59,195 nt of DNA from an uncultured Clostridia bacterium. Lineage in GTDB: Bacteria; Bacillota; Clostridia; Christensenellales; Borkfalkiaceae. The stretch is from positions 1-59,195 of the forward strand of contig CANRIK010000010.1 in assembly GCA_947630705.1 (NCBI GenBank), read 5' to 3'. A model generated the notes under the pieces. That model had not been told where the DNA came from, made no database searches, and worked only from the letters and a program-made list of their open reading frames with translations. Of this stretch, positions 16,005-26,151 are shown one piece after another. Numbering within the stretch: the stretch's first letter is position 1; each line of letters begins with the position of its first letter. Position numbers and translations under genes: made by a program.

Positions 16005-16775
16005 ATGTTACAGAAAGTTGTAATCTGCGGCGTAGACACTTCGGGGCTTCCGTTGCTTTCCGCCGCCGAACAGGACGAACTGATGATAAAGCTGAAAGGC
16101 GGCGACGCGCGTGCGAGAGAGAAATTCATTGTCGGCAATATGCGGTTGGTGCTCTCGCTTGTCAGAAGATTCTGGGCGAAGAACGCCAATGCGGACGATG
16201 TGTTTCAAGCCGGCTGCGTCGGACTCATAAAGGCTATCGACAACTTCGATTTGTCTGTCGGCGTAAAATTTTCCACCTACGCCGTTCCCATGATATTGGG
16301 GGAGATAAAGAGATATTTGAGGGACGGCAACAGTCTGCGCGTATCGCGTTCGATAAGGGATACCGCCTATCGGATATTGAAGGTACGCGAGAAATTGGAG
16401 GAAGATGACGACGACGTAACATACGATAAAATAGCCGGAGAAATGAATATAGCGGTATCGGAGGTAGCGTACGCTCTGGACGCGATATCCGATCCCGTGT
16501 CGCTTTACGAGCCCGTATATAACAAGGCTGGCGACACTCTGCTTCTAATGGACCAACTCTTCGACGACAAGAACAACGACGAGGTGTGGACGGAGAAAGC
16601 GGCGCTGTACGAGGCGATAAACCGGCTTGAAGGAAGGGAGAAGAAGATACTGTTTTTGCGGTATTTCGAGGGCAAGACGCAGACGGAGATATCTGCGGAA
16701 GTCGGGATATCGCAGGCGCAGGTTTCCCGTCTCGAAAAGACGGCGTTAAAGCAGATAAAAGCGTGCATTTCGTAG
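16005..16775 (+). CDS. sigG: Sporulation sigma factor sigma-G (forespore)
   Basis: 256 aa. The N-terminus KVVICGVDTSGLPLLS is the characteristic sigma-G start. Region 2 (NMRLVLSLVRRFW, DVFQAGCVGLIKAIDNFD), region 3 (LRVSRSIRDTAYRIL) and region 4 (TQTEISAEVGISQAQVSRLE) are complete. Sigma-G drives late forespore genes. AAAGGGGG precedes the ATG. The 104-base gap after sigE fits the usual spoIIGA-sigE-sigG order, with a separate promoter likely but not clearly identifiable. Confidence 0.95.
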   Translation: MLQKVVICGVDTSGLPLLSAAEQDELMIKLKGGDARAREKFIVGNMRLVLSLVRRFWAKNANADDVFQAGCVGLIKAIDNFDLSVGVKFSTYAVPMILGEIKRYLRDGNSLRVSRSIRDTAYRILKVREKLEEDDDDVTYDKIAGEMNIAVSEVAYALDAISDPVSLYEPVYNKAGDTLLLMDQLFDDKNNDEVWTEKAALYEAINRLEGREKKILFLRYFEGKTQTEISAEVGISQAQVSRLEKTALKQIKACIS

Positions 16776-16827
16776 AGTTATATAAAATAGAGCCATATTA
16801 AAGCAGAATCTATAAAAGTAGAGATTT

Positions 16828-16863
16828 AAAATACGGGAGCGGCCGAAGCCGCTCCCGTATTTT
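16828..16863. terminator. Bidirectional terminator between sigG and the 5'-nucleotidase gene
   Basis: Perfect 16-base arms AAAATACGGGAGCGGC with a CGAA tetraloop; A and T runs on both sides serve both converging genes. Confidence 0.9.
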
Positions 16864-16942
16864 ATAAAGCATTAACGCAGTTTCAATTTAAACTCCCGTA
16901 AAACTGCCGTTTTGGGCAGACTGTTTTATATTTTACAGCTCG

Positions 16943-18889
16943 TTATGACGCATTTTCGGAGAGTATGAACGAGAAAGTGTAGTAGCCGTCCATTGTCGAA
17001 ACGGTACCCGTGCCGGAATAGTTGTTGACATAGACAAAGTTCGAACTCTCCGCAAGTTTGAGAGTGTGCGCTCCTTTCGTCAACGTAACGGTCAAATATC
17101 CTTCGGAGTCGGTGATTTTTTCTTCGGCCTGACCCCCGTCCACGGAGAGACGATATGTTCCGGCTTTGGCGTTTTCATCGGTTCCCTTGACCTGAATTTT
17201 TACGGTGTAAGTTTCGGGCGATTTGTCGTCGGCTATAAGAATACGGTTGTAGTCGCAGTCGTAGTCGAGCACGCCGTTGTTCTCACCGCTGACGAAGAGT
17301 ATGTAGTCCTCCACGAGTATATCTTCGCCGCCGAGTTCGCCGAGCTTTTCGCCGTTGGCAAACGAGGCCGAAACATAGTTGTTTGTAGAAAGAAGCAGTT
17401 TTTTCTCCGTATCGTTTCTGTCGAGCACGGTGCCGTCGTCAAGTTTTACTTCCGCAAGCTTGCTGCCCGTCTCGCCCGAGGGATTGTAGGTGTAGGAAAA
17501 TCCGCTGCATTGAATAAAACTTCCGCTGACCCTTTCGCAGAGCAGATGTCCGTTTTCGTCCTGTCCGGTGACGGCGAGCCCCTTTTCGATTACGGAAAAG
17601 AGCTCCGAGGGGGAAACCTTTAAAACTTCCACGAGGTTGCCGTGATTGAATGCGTTTAAGACGTCGCCGCGCGTTACGTTGTCGGAATTGTAATGCCATG
17701 TGGGCAGACTCTGCGAAATTCCGCCGCCGTTTTCCACGGCAATTACGGGCATGTTCAGTCCTTCGTTTTCGGCAAATTGCTTTGCGTAGTATCTGAACGC
17801 GTCGGTGACGAAATCGCCGTATGCCGTTTCCACAATTCTCGATTCAACATAATTATAGCAGATATATCCGCCCCAGAGCGGAGAGGAGAGAGTACACAGC
17901 TTTTCGTCGAGTATTTTCGATTGAGCTTCCTTTATTTCTCCGATTACGTTTTCAACCTCGGTTCCCTTTGCCGCGCCCTCCTCGGAGATTTCGCAGTTCA
18001 TGGCCTCTTCGTAGTCGAGAACTTCTCCGTGCGCCTTGAAGTTTGCGCCCTTTACGCCGTCCTTGAAACTTATTGTAATTTTTCCGAGGTTTGCGGAGTT
18101 CACGCCCGTCTGAACTACCGGTATGCCGTCCACGGCCTTGTTCTCGACCGTGTGGCTATGCCCGTCGATGACCGCGGCCACGTTGCTCCATTCGTCCGCG
18201 TCGAGCGATTTTATCAGCTTTTCGCTCGTGCAGGACACTGCCGAGGCGTTGTCGCCCATATGACATATCAGCACGATTGCGTCGGTTTGGTCCTTTAATT
18301 GAGCTATCTGTTCTTTTGCCTCTGTCACTTCGTCCTCGAAGGTTATGCCGTCGAGGAGAGTGGGATTGGTCGAGGATGCGGTGGAGACAGTCGTCAATCC
18401 TATGAAGCCTATTTTATAATCGGCTCTTTCCAGAATGACCGAACTGTCCAGAAGAGCTTTGCCGTCTTTTTTGACGTTTGCCGCAAGGATGGGGAAGTCG
18501 GCGAGCTCCGCGTTTTTCGCCAGAACTTCGGCTCCGTAGTCGAATTCGTGATTACCTGCGGTCATAAGGTCGTAGTCTGCGGCGTTCATGGCGGCAATCA
18601 CGTCCGCTCCGCGCGAAACAGACGCGAACGAAGCTCCCTGCGTGGCGTCTCCCACGTCTACGAGAACGGAGTTCTGTACGGAAGCCTTCAATTCAGCGGC
18701 TCTCTTAATGCCTATAACGCCCGTTTGTGCATTGTTTTCAACGTTGCCGTGTATATCGTTCGTGGTAAAGACGGTAACTGTCGCGTCCTCTCGGAGCTCG
18801 GAGGGCTCCTGCGGCACGCATGCGGAAAGACCAAATGCAATCGTCGCGGCAAGTGCGGCCGACAGCAATCCGGCTATTAACTTTTTCAT
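16943..18889 (-). CDS. Secreted 5'-nucleotidase/metallophosphatase lipoprotein
   Basis: 648 aa. Signal peptide with lipobox LSAC near residue 24 anchors it outside the membrane. The metallophosphatase domain (about 35-300) has FTTNDIHGN near 44, VDVGDATQG near 77, GNHEFDYG near 116 and DGHSHTVEN near 240. The 5'-nucleotidase C domain follows (about 345-530; VENGGGISQ near 393, the substrate-binding NGG). The last ~100 residues form a beta-rich module (Ig-like or similar). It likely strips phosphate from nucleotides at the surface for nucleoside salvage. A paralogue with an altered active site lies at 26.2 kb. GAGGCG precedes the ATG. Confidence 0.92.
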   Translation of the reverse strand: MKKLIAGLLSAALAATIAFGLSACVPQEPSELREDATVTVFTTNDIHGNVENNAQTGVIGIKRAAELKASVQNSVLVDVGDATQGASFASVSRGADVIAAMNAADYDLMTAGNHEFDYGAEVLAKNAELADFPILAANVKKDGKALLDSSVILERADYKIGFIGLTTVSTASSTNPTLLDGITFEDEVTEAKEQIAQLKDQTDAIVLICHMGDNASAVSCTSEKLIKSLDADEWSNVAAVIDGHSHTVENKAVDGIPVVQTGVNSANLGKITISFKDGVKGANFKAHGEVLDYEEAMNCEISEEGAAKGTEVENVIGEIKEAQSKILDEKLCTLSSPLWGGYICYNYVESRIVETAYGDFVTDAFRYYAKQFAENEGLNMPVIAVENGGGISQSLPTWHYNSDNVTRGDVLNAFNHGNLVEVLKVSPSELFSVIEKGLAVTGQDENGHLLCERVSGSFIQCSGFSYTYNPSGETGSKLAEVKLDDGTVLDRNDTEKKLLLSTNNYVSASFANGEKLGELGGEDILVEDYILFVSGENNGVLDYDCDYNRILIADDKSPETYTVKIQVKGTDENAKAGTYRLSVDGGQAEEKITDSEGYLTVTLTKGAHTLKLAESSNFVYVNNYSGTGTVSTMDGYYTFSFILSENAS

Positions 18890-19178
18890 TTAAACGCCTC
18901 GTGTGAATTTAAATATTTTGCATTTCGGAATTATATCATTAACATATTCAAAAATCAAACGAAATGCAGACAATTCGCGCAATTACGGTTTATTTAACTC
19001 TGTTTTTAAAAGTTGATTTATTCGAACCTTTGCGGAGCGTTTTTTGGAAGCGAGAGAGCGTTTTGGGGATATTTTCCGTTTCGCGGAGCGTTCGGTTAGT
19101 CGGAGTTTTCCGCATTGGTTTAACGAATTTTTATCGTTTTTTTGAAAATATATTTATCTTTTAACCTACCGCCGCAAC

Positions 19179-19433
19179 TTACAAAGTAATGAGCACGGCA
19201 TATAAGCCGCTTCGAATTTTTCCGCTTTTACACTTCTTTCGCAGTCTTTTCAAATTTGTGTCAATGCCAAGGCTTTTTAAAAATTCTACGTTTTTTTCTG
19301 TCAATAAATTTGCCTTGTCTTTTTCCGATATCAGAGTGAGAATTTTGTTGATTTTTTTTGTCGATAATCGTAGGAACGGTAAACGGATATCATTCCAAAG
19401 CATTATAAAAAGATTTTTGATTTTATGTTTCAT
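19179..19433 (-). CDS. Hypothetical small protein (84 aa)
   Basis: A basic, helical protein (KKINKILTLIS, then EKDKANLLTE, LKRLRKKCKSGKIRSG) with no domain I recognise. GAGGAACTG is suitably placed before its ATG, and it follows the SLOG pseudogene by 25 bases on the same strand, so the two were probably one unit. AT-rich, like the surrounding accessory DNA. Confidence 0.45.
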   Translation of the reverse strand: MKHKIKNLFIMLWNDIRLPFLRLSTKKINKILTLISEKDKANLLTEKNVEFLKSLGIDTNLKRLRKKCKSGKIRSGLYAVLITL

Positions 19434-19458
19434 AAGCAGTTCCTCATTAGCTTAATTT

Positions 19459-19964
19459 CTATTTCAAACCGCATAGGTCGATTAATTCGATAGCGGTATT
19501 TGTCTTTTTTGCATAGTTTATAGTGTACCAGGTTCCGCCTTTTTCAATGCCGTTGAATTCGGCAATTACAAGCTCGCTTTTGTCTACCATATATCTGTTT
19601 CTCTTAACATACAATCGCGGCTATAACTTTTTGAAACAAGTGTAATCGAGTCTGCTCTTTTTAATATGTAATTATAACGAGAAATGTCAAAATCGTGCCA
19701 TTTTGCCGTTTGATTGGGACAGCAGACGGCGCATTCCAACGCAATATGATATTTATTTCGAAGTTTTAAAACGGTTTCGGCAAAATCCAAATCAACTCCC
19801 AAAGCTATACCGGATATAAAATCGGTAATCCCGTATCGGTTAATTGCAATCTTAATTTTTTGTAATAGCGCTTGCAAATAAGCGCTATGTTTTTTTGTGT
19901 CAATGCCGTAACGATAGGGAAAACCTTTCGGGCGATGCCCTGTGCAACAACAATTCTTCGACAT
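19459..19964 (-). pseudogene. Frameshifted SLOG/YpsA-like (DUF1273) protein
   Basis: Translation from the ATG at 19964 gives the SLOG-type start CTGHRPKGFPYRYG, then GIALGVDLDFAE near residue 55 and DSITLVSKSYSRDCML near 108, and stops at 19584. After CML the other frame continues with the missing family C-terminus: RNRYMVDKS, then ELVIAEFNG, KGGTWYTINYAKK, ending at 19459. Restoring one base near 19601-19612 gives a normal-length protein of about 168 aa. The family binds nucleotide-derived ligands in a Rossmann-like fold. Either a recent inactivating deletion or a sequencing error. It is divergent from the XRE gene at 20056. Confidence 0.8.
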
Positions 19965-20055
19965 TAAATTCTTCCTTTTTGCTTCTTTATTATAACGCTA
20001 TTTTTTGTAAAAATTCAAGCTATTTTATGATTATAAATTAGCTATTTGGACAAAA

Positions 20056-20529
20056 ATGAAATGTAACATTGCAATTATGGAACATTCGGAAGAATTTAAG
20101 CATAGATTTTCAGAACTCATAGCAGATTTGGACTGTAAAAAATCTGAAATTCCAAAATTATTAAATATTGATTATAATGTTTTTATTAAAATTACGGAAT
20201 TCGGTATAGTGCCTAAACCTGTAATTTTGATGAGAATTGCCGATTATTTTGATATTTCTGTTGAATTTCTTTTAGGCAGAACTGAAAATTCATACTTTTT
20301 AAAAGCAGAAACGGCAGAGACATTTTTAAGTAGGTATCAGGAATTAAAGGCAGAAAAGAATTTGACGGATTACGCTGTCGCGCAAAAATTACACATTACG
20401 ACAAGTTATACTACAAATTGGAAAAATAAAAATTATATTCCGTCAATCGCCAATTTAACTGTGCTTTCGGAGATATTCAACGTATCTATTGATTATTTAC
20501 TCGGCAGAACTGACGATAGAGAAAAATGA
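20056..20529 (+). CDS. Tandem XRE-type HTH regulator
   Basis: 157 aa with two related helix-turn-helix domains: residues ~12-75 ending ISVEFLLGRTEN, and ~88-155 ending VSIDYLLGRTDD. The second is the better HTH (AVAQKLHITTSY, then WKNKNYIPSI). The first has lost clear DNA-contact residues and may serve for dimerisation. It faces away from the SLOG gene and could control it. AT-rich accessory gene; target unknown. Confidence 0.75.
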   Translation: MKCNIAIMEHSEEFKHRFSELIADLDCKKSEIPKLLNIDYNVFIKITEFGIVPKPVILMRIADYFDISVEFLLGRTENSYFLKAETAETFLSRYQELKAEKNLTDYAVAQKLHITTSYTTNWKNKNYIPSIANLTVLSEIFNVSIDYLLGRTDDREK

Positions 20530-21278
20530 AATATTCATCAAAATGAAAGCTTTTGAGGATAAGACATACCTAATATATAAAATAGTGATTTGGGACAATT
20601 TTTGGTAATCCTATGAAAATTACAAAAATAATCAAAAGCAGGCGATTTTAAATTAAAATACCTGCTTTTGGCGTTCATGTAGAAATGCGAACCGCCGACA
20701 GAGCATTGCGCTCTGTCGGCGGTTTTTTGTATTTTTCTATATTATTAAAAATTTAGCCGATGCGTCGAAGGACGCATCGGCTTTGGCTATTCGGAAAGCA
20801 TTAATGGCTTTGACACACTTTCGTTTACCGTGTGTAGCTACTTAACTCAATCGTTATTCGACATGCTCCGAATCGTTTCTTATAGCCAAAAAATCTATGC
20901 AAGCGGCGGAACGATTTCTGTTCGTTATTCGCGTGAAGAATTGTTAAGATTATGTCCGCTTCGGATTTTGCTATTGTTGTAAAAAATGAAAACATGATAA
21001 AATAAATTACTAAAAAAATGCGAAAAAATCGAGGAGCGGAGGTTGGATGAGCAGATGAGAAAACAAAAGAGAGAATATGCCACGACCACGCCTTTATGAA
21101 GCGGCGCCCTTATGAAGCGGAGTGAGAGAAAGAGAGCAATCATAGCGTTTACTACTATTTTGAACGCAAAAACCTTTACTTTTGACGGGATTTTAAGGCG
21201 GCTAATTTTGCGGCGACATGGCGTCTCGGCAAAGATAAGGTCTTTGTTCCATCAGATATACAAAAGGAGAAATTATTT
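20530..21278. other. 749-base intergenic region rich in hairpins
   Basis: No supported gene. It contains an inverted repeat at about 20633-20671 (AAAAGCAGG / CCTGCTTTT), the terminator at 20691-20728, and a separate 13-bp stem at 20755-20784 (GCCGATGCGTC / GACGCATCGGC) without T-run. A short direct repeat TTATGAAGCGG occurs twice near 21094-21120. The last 200 bases are the probable leader of the operon beginning at 21279; I recognise no riboswitch. Confidence 0.6.
20691..20728 (+). terminator. Terminator, left copy of a repeated hairpin
   Basis: 13-bp stem ACCGCCGACAGAG/CTCTGTCGGCGGT with T-run. A nearly identical hairpin occurs at 28104-28144, the two bracketing the nucleotidase/ABC operon. 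Confidence 0.85.
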
Positions 21279-21470
21279 ATGAATATTTGTGACAACAACA
21301 GACCCTGCCCGTGTACTTATGACTGCCCTCGCCATGGGAAATGCTGCGCCTGCGTAGCGCACCACCGTGACAACAATGAGGGCGTCCCGGGATGCTTTTT
21401 TTCAAAAGAGGCGGAGGCGACCTACGACAGAAGCATTGAAAATCTGGCAAGGGATAGGGGGCTCTTGTAA
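21279..21470 (+). CDS. Cysteine-rich small protein, DUF6485 family
   Basis: 63 aa with seven Cys and several His in a tight pattern: CDNNRPCPCTYDCPRHG, then KCCACVAHHRD, then GVPGCFF. The tail (ATYDRSIENLARD) matches the DUF6485 small proteins as I recall them. The spacing suggests a metal-binding (Zn or Fe-S) module, function unknown. AAAAGGAG precedes the ATG by a good distance. It heads the operon with the sugar-type binding protein 36 bases downstream. Confidence 0.8.
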   Translation: MNICDNNRPCPCTYDCPRHGKCCACVAHHRDNNEGVPGCFFSKEAEATYDRSIENLARDRGLL

Positions 21471-21506
21471 GTTTTCGGAAGGGAGTGCGGATACGCAGAG
21501 AAAAAC

Positions 21507-22652
21507 ATGCTACGGATACGATTTATTTTGCGAAAAATTATTACATTATTTATGACGGCCGCCCTGATAATAGTCTGTCTGGCAGGCTGCTCCTCAAAGG
21601 AAAATAATCCGGTGGAAGGCAAAAAAGTGGCGTATATCATGTATATGTCTTCCTCGCCCATTTTTGAACTGTGGTCGGAGTCGTTTACGGAGACGGCAGA
21701 AGCCCTCGGCATGGAGGCTGACACGTTTTTCTGCGAGGACAGCGACGAGGAATGGAAAAGCAGAATTTTGCAATGTGCGGAAGATGGCTATGACGGACTG
21801 CTGGTGTCGCATGGCGGAGTAGATTATGCGTGGGAATTTCTGACGGACGTGTTAGAGGAATACCCGAAACTGAAAATTGCGACCTTTGACACCTCTTTCA
21901 AAGATAAGAACGGAGAAACGAAAACGATTGACGGCGTGGTCCAGCTGTTTCAGCAGGATTCCGAACTTGCGGCGTCGCTTGTGGAGGAGATTTTTGCCAT
22001 GTATCCCGACAAGACGGCGAAAAATGAACCTGTCAATATCTTGCAGGTACAGGAGGAAAATTATATCATCGCCTTTGACCGCCGCCAGATCGGCTATCAG
22101 CTTTACGAAACATTGGGACAAATAAGGACGCTGGAACAGATTGTTCCGGAGGATCACCTGAATCCGATGACTTCCATGAAAGAAACGGCGGAGAACATTA
22201 TAGGGAAGTACGAAGACGGTGAAATAGACGCCATATGGTGTTGCTATGACGCCTATGCTCGGGGAGTATATAAAGCTCTGCGAGAATTGAACAGCGATAT
22301 CCCCATGGTATCGATAGATATCTGTGACGAGGACATACAGCTTATGGCGGAAGGCAAAAACTGGAAGGCATGCGCCACCACCAACTGGACGCTGAACGGG
22401 GAGTTTGCCTGCCGAGTGCTGGCTTTGGAAATGGCCGAACAGTATGAGGACATTAAGGCGGCTCCCAGCTATTATGAAAGTCCGGGAATGTGGATGGAGA
22501 TTCCGTCTGTGGTTGTAACGCAGGAGCAGGTCATGTCCGGACAGAATATTACGGTAAAAAATCTTTCGGATGTGGCGGAGGACGCCTATACGGATAGGGA
22601 CTTTATGCCGTCATGCGAATGGATGGAACTCGCACTTAAAGATAAAGAATAA
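21507..22652 (+). CDS. Periplasmic-binding-protein-like lipoprotein (ribose/galactose type)
   Basis: 381 aa. Signal peptide with lipobox LAGC near residue 28. The rest is a type I periplasmic binding fold: [16 protein letters not shown] near 39, DGLLVSHGG near 93, [10 protein letters not shown] near 121, [15 protein letters not shown] near 243 and [10 protein letters not shown] near 265. This group binds sugars or signalling ligands outside the membrane. No sugar-type permease lies nearby; the only transporter in the operon is the fused ABC protein downstream, of the amino-acid type, so it may serve as a sensor or work with an unlinked permease. Confidence 0.85.
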   Translation: MLRIRFILRKIITLFMTAALIIVCLAGCSSKENNPVEGKKVAYIMYMSSSPIFELWSESFTETAEALGMEADTFFCEDSDEEWKSRILQCAEDGYDGLLVSHGGVDYAWEFLTDVLEEYPKLKIATFDTSFKDKNGETKTIDGVVQLFQQDSELAASLVEEIFAMYPDKTAKNEPVNILQVQEENYIIAFDRRQIGYQLYETLGQIRTLEQIVPEDHLNPMTSMKETAENIIGKYEDGEIDAIWCCYDAYARGVYKALRELNSDIPMVSIDICDEDIQLMAEGKNWKACATTNWTLNGEFACRVLALEMAEQYEDIKAAPSYYESPGMWMEIPSVVVTQEQVMSGQNITVKNLSDVAEDAYTDRDFMPSCEWMELALKDKE

Positions 22653-22671
22653 TTCTATTACGGGGGAAACC

Positions 22672-25600
22672 ATGAATAGTGTGAATGAGAACAATCAAAT
22701 TTTCAAAACGAAAGATAGGTTGCGATTGAAGAAGAAATTCTGCCTTGCCATGTCATTGTCAGTCATTCTTATCTGTCTGATTTTCGTGGCCTGTCTGCTC
22801 CTCGGAAGCTGCGGAAAAGACAGCGAGCCGATAACCGATATCCGTCAGTTGGACGGACAGGAAATCGGAGTAATGACCGGTTCCAGCTTTGATGCCCATA
22901 CCGACAATCTGATTGAGGGTGCACATAAGCAGTATTACGCAAATGTCCCCGATTTGGCTTTGGCGGTGGAACAGGGGAAGATTGCCGGCTTTTTGATGGA
23001 CGAACCGATTGCCCGTCTGCTTTGTATGGAAAACAAGGCAGTGACCTATCTCCGCAACGTGCTGGTGCAGGAGAGCTACGCGGCCGCTTTTTCAAAAAAT
23101 CGGCCGGAGTTGAGGGATGAATATAACGAATTTTTGGCGCAAATCAAGGCGGACGGCACACTGGAAGAAATTGACAAAATTTGGATAGGCACGGACGAAA
23201 GCAAACAGGTCGTGGAGGATTGGACGTCATTTCCGGCAGAGAAAGGTCTCATCCGTATGGCGGTACAAACAGGCCTTGCGCCTTTCTGCTATGTTAAGGA
23301 CAAGCAAATCGTCGGGTATGATATTGATATCATGGCCCGTTTCTGTAAGGCTCGCGGCTATGGGCTGAAAGTGGAGAGCGTGGATGTTTCAGCTATTTTC
23401 TTGGGCCTTGCCACCGATGTATACGACGTATCGGCCTCCGGCTTGACCGTGACGGAGGAAAGGGCGAAAGAAGTGAATTTTGCCGAGCCCAATTACACCG
23501 GCGGCGTGGTGGCGGTCGTAGCAAATCGCGGACAATTTGAGGTCCGCTTCAAAACGTTGCAGGATTTCGCCGGTACGACCGTGGGAGTCATGTCGGGCAG
23601 TATTCACGATAGCCTTGTGAACTCTGTCGTCGCCGGCTGCCAATTTAAGTATTACGATGATGCATCCACTATGCTGTTGGCGTTGCAGACGGGTGAACTG
23701 GACGCCATGGCGCGCGATATGCCCGTTGCACAGTTGGCGGTGGCAAGGCAATCCAATCTGGCGATATTCCCCGAAACATTGGCGTCGGATTCCTACGGCT
23801 TCGGTCTGCAAAAGGACAGTCCGCTGACGGACAAGATCAGCGCCATAATTGAAAGATATGCGTCGGACGGTACGTTGGATGACCTGATGGAAAAATGGCT
23901 GGGCGCCGACGATAGTAAAAAGACTATTGACGTAGGGGAGTATGCCGTGACGAACGGCACTCTGCGATATGCACACGACTCCACGCTGGAACCCATGAGC
24001 TATGTGGGCGGAAACGGACAGTCCCTCGGATATGAGGTGGAGCTTGTCTCCCTCATCGCCAAAGAGCTGGGGATGAAGTTGGAGATTACCCAAACCAACT
24101 TCGGCTCTCTGATACAAATGCTGACCAGCGGTCGTGCGGATATCGTGTCAGGCGCCATGAGCATCACCGACGAGCGGAAGGCAAGTATCGATTTTCCCAC
24201 CTCTCATTATGTGGGCGGCACTACGCTCGTTGTTCGTGGCGAAGATATGGGCATAGGTAGTGGTGCAGAAGCGGAAGATGTGGGCTTTTGGGCAGGTATA
24301 GGAAACAGCTTTTATAAGAATTTCGTTCAGGAAGACCGATGGCAAATGATTCTCTCGGGTCTTGGCGTCACGTTTATCATCTCCATTTTTTCGGCTCTGT
24401 TCGGCACGTTGCTGGGCTTCGGTTTGTGCATGTTGCGCCGCAGCCGCAACAAGATCGCCTCCAAGATCACGGCGGCATTTATCCGATTAATTCAAGGAAT
24501 CCCCGTGCTGGTGCTGTTGATGGTGCTTTTCTATGTCGTATTTGCCGGCGCGAGACTTGATGGAATCGTCGTGGCCATCATCGGCTTCTCCATCAACTTC
24601 GGCGTCTATGTTTCGGAAATGATTCGCACCGGAATCAATGCCGTGGACGCCGGCCAGTGGGAGGCGGCGTCCGCCATGGGCTTTGGACGGGTCAGAACCT
24701 TTACAAAGATCATTGCTCCCCAAGCGGCACGGCACATTTTGCCTGTATACAAAGGCGAATTTATTTCTATGGTAAAGATGACGTCAGTGGTGGGGTATAT
24801 CGCGGTACAGGATTTGACCAAGGTCACCGACCTTATCCGCAGTCGTACATTTGAGGCGTTTTTTCCGTTGATTTTGACCGCGGTTCTGTATTTCCTTCTT
24901 GCATGGTGCCTGACCCTTCTGCTGGGACTTGTGGAAATGAAAATCGATCCGCACCGCCGTAACCGAGAACCAAGGGGAATCAACAGGGAAATTTCTCTTT
25001 CGGAAATACAGGAAGAACCGAAGGCCGCGCAAAACGGTGAACCGGTGATTACGATTTCCCATTTGAAGAAGGTGTTCCCCAACGCAACTCCCTTGAAGGA
25101 CGTCAATGCCGTCATAAACAGAGGAGATGTCATCTCCATTATTGGACCTTCCGGCACGGGCAAAAGCACATTTTTACGCTGCATTAACCGTCTGGAAACT
25201 CCGACGGAAGGACAGATTGAGGTGTTTGGTCAGCCCGTGACAGGCGTGAAGTCGGCGCAGCTTGGCGCCGTGCGCCGCCGCATGGGTATGGTATTCCAGA
25301 GCTTTAACTTGTTTGCTCATCTGACAGTTATTGAAAATATTATGCTGGGGCCGGTAGAGTTGCTTGGCTGTACTCGGCAGCAGGCCTATGAACGTGGAAT
25401 GCGTCTGCTGGCCAGCGTGGGACTTGCGGAAAAGGAACTCAACTATCCGGATGAGCTTTCCGGCGGTCAAAAACAGCGCGTCGCCATTGCGCGTACTCTG
25501 GGAATGTTGCCGGAAATCGTACTCTTTGACGAACCAACCAGTGCGCTTGATCCTACCATGGTAGGAGAGGTGCTGGCGGTTATCCGCAGTCTGGCCGAGC

Positions 25601-26130
25601 AGGGGCTGACAATGCTTATCGTTACTCATGAGATGAAGTTTGCTCGGGACGTGTCCACGCGAGTATTTTACATGGACGAAGGCATTGTTTATGAGGAGGG
25701 GACTCCGAAGCAGGTGTTCGATCACCCCAAGACCGATCGCTGCCGAGCGTTTGTCCACCGCCTGAAAACTCTCCATATCGATATTGCTTCCAAGAAGTTT
25801 GACTTTATCGGCGCGGCGGAGGACATAGACCGCTTTGCCCACAAGCAACTGCTGAACGCACGGCAGTCGCTCAAATACCAGCAGATTTTTGAAGAGCTGT
25901 GCGTGACGAGCATTCTGCCAACCGTGCCGGACAACGGGTGCAGTTTGAGCTTTGACGCTTTTTGCAGTGAAGACGGAAGCGAATGTGAAGTTGTCATCCG
26001 TTGGAATGGGGAAGAGTTCGATCCGCTGACGCAGGGGGATGAGATGAGCGTATCTCTGGCTATCAGCCGAACCAAGAGCAGCTCTCACGCCTATGCCGAA
26101 GGAGTCAACACTGTGACCATTGTATTTTAA
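22672..26130 (+). CDS. All-in-one ABC transporter: binding domains, permease and ATPase in one chain
   Basis: 1152 aa from the ATG at 22672 (GGGGGAAACC just upstream). Order: membrane anchor ~20-45; second lobe of an amino-acid binding protein (~50-170; [10 protein letters not shown]); a full SBP_bac_3-like domain (~185-410; [30 protein letters not shown]); first lobe of another (~425-540; [21 protein letters not shown]); HisM/GlnP-type permease ~550-760 ([21 protein letters not shown]); ATPase ~790-1035 with Walker [10 protein letters not shown] near 825, LSGGQKQR near 930, Walker B VLFDEPTS near 950 and VTHEM near 985; and an extra ~110-residue C-terminal domain that weakly recalls a HATPase/RsbW fold ([11 protein letters not shown]). 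It would import polar amino acids or relatives without separate subunits. Substrate unknown. Confidence 0.9.
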   Translation: MNSVNENNQIFKTKDRLRLKKKFCLAMSLSVILICLIFVACLLLGSCGKDSEPITDIRQLDGQEIGVMTGSSFDAHTDNLIEGAHKQYYANVPDLALAVEQGKIAGFLMDEPIARLLCMENKAVTYLRNVLVQESYAAAFSKNRPELRDEYNEFLAQIKADGTLEEIDKIWIGTDESKQVVEDWTSFPAEKGLIRMAVQTGLAPFCYVKDKQIVGYDIDIMARFCKARGYGLKVESVDVSAIFLGLATDVYDVSASGLTVTEERAKEVNFAEPNYTGGVVAVVANRGQFEVRFKTLQDFAGTTVGVMSGSIHDSLVNSVVAGCQFKYYDDASTMLLALQTGELDAMARDMPVAQLAVARQSNLAIFPETLASDSYGFGLQKDSPLTDKISAIIERYASDGTLDDLMEKWLGADDSKKTIDVGEYAVTNGTLRYAHDSTLEPMSYVGGNGQSLGYEVELVSLIAKELGMKLEITQTNFGSLIQMLTSGRADIVSGAMSITDERKASIDFPTSHYVGGTTLVVRGEDMGIGSGAEAEDVGFWAGIGNSFYKNFVQEDRWQMILSGLGVTFIISIFSALFGTLLGFGLCMLRRSRNKIASKITAAFIRLIQGIPVLVLLMVLFYVVFAGARLDGIVVAIIGFSINFGVYVSEMIRTGINAVDAGQWEAASAMGFGRVRTFTKIIAPQAARHILPVYKGEFISMVKMTSVVGYIAVQDLTKVTDLIRSRTFEAFFPLILTAVLYFLLAWCLTLLLGLVEMKIDPHRRNREPRGINREISLSEIQEEPKAAQNGEPVITISHLKKVFPNATPLKDVNAVINRGDVISIIGPSGTGKSTFLRCINRLETPTEGQIEVFGQPVTGVKSAQLGAVRRRMGMVFQSFNLFAHLTVIENIMLGPVELLGCTRQQAYERGMRLLASVGLAEKELNYPDELSGGQKQRVAIARTLGMLPEIVLFDEPTSALDPTMVGEVLAVIRSLAEQGLTMLIVTHEMKFARDVSTRVFYMDEGIVYEEGTPKQVFDHPKTDRCRAFVHRLKTLHIDIASKKFDFIGAAEDIDRFAHKQLLNARQSLKYQQIFEELCVTSILPTVPDNGCSLSFDAFCSEDGSECEVVIRWNGEEFDPLTQGDEMSVSLAISRTKSSSHAYAEGVNTVTIVF

Positions 26131-26151
26131 GACTGTTTTTGAGGAGAAAAA

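Noticed and set aside
20633-20671. Inverted repeat as the end of an insertion sequence
   Set aside because: No transposase or target duplication is near; it is more likely a terminator-type hairpin after the XRE gene.
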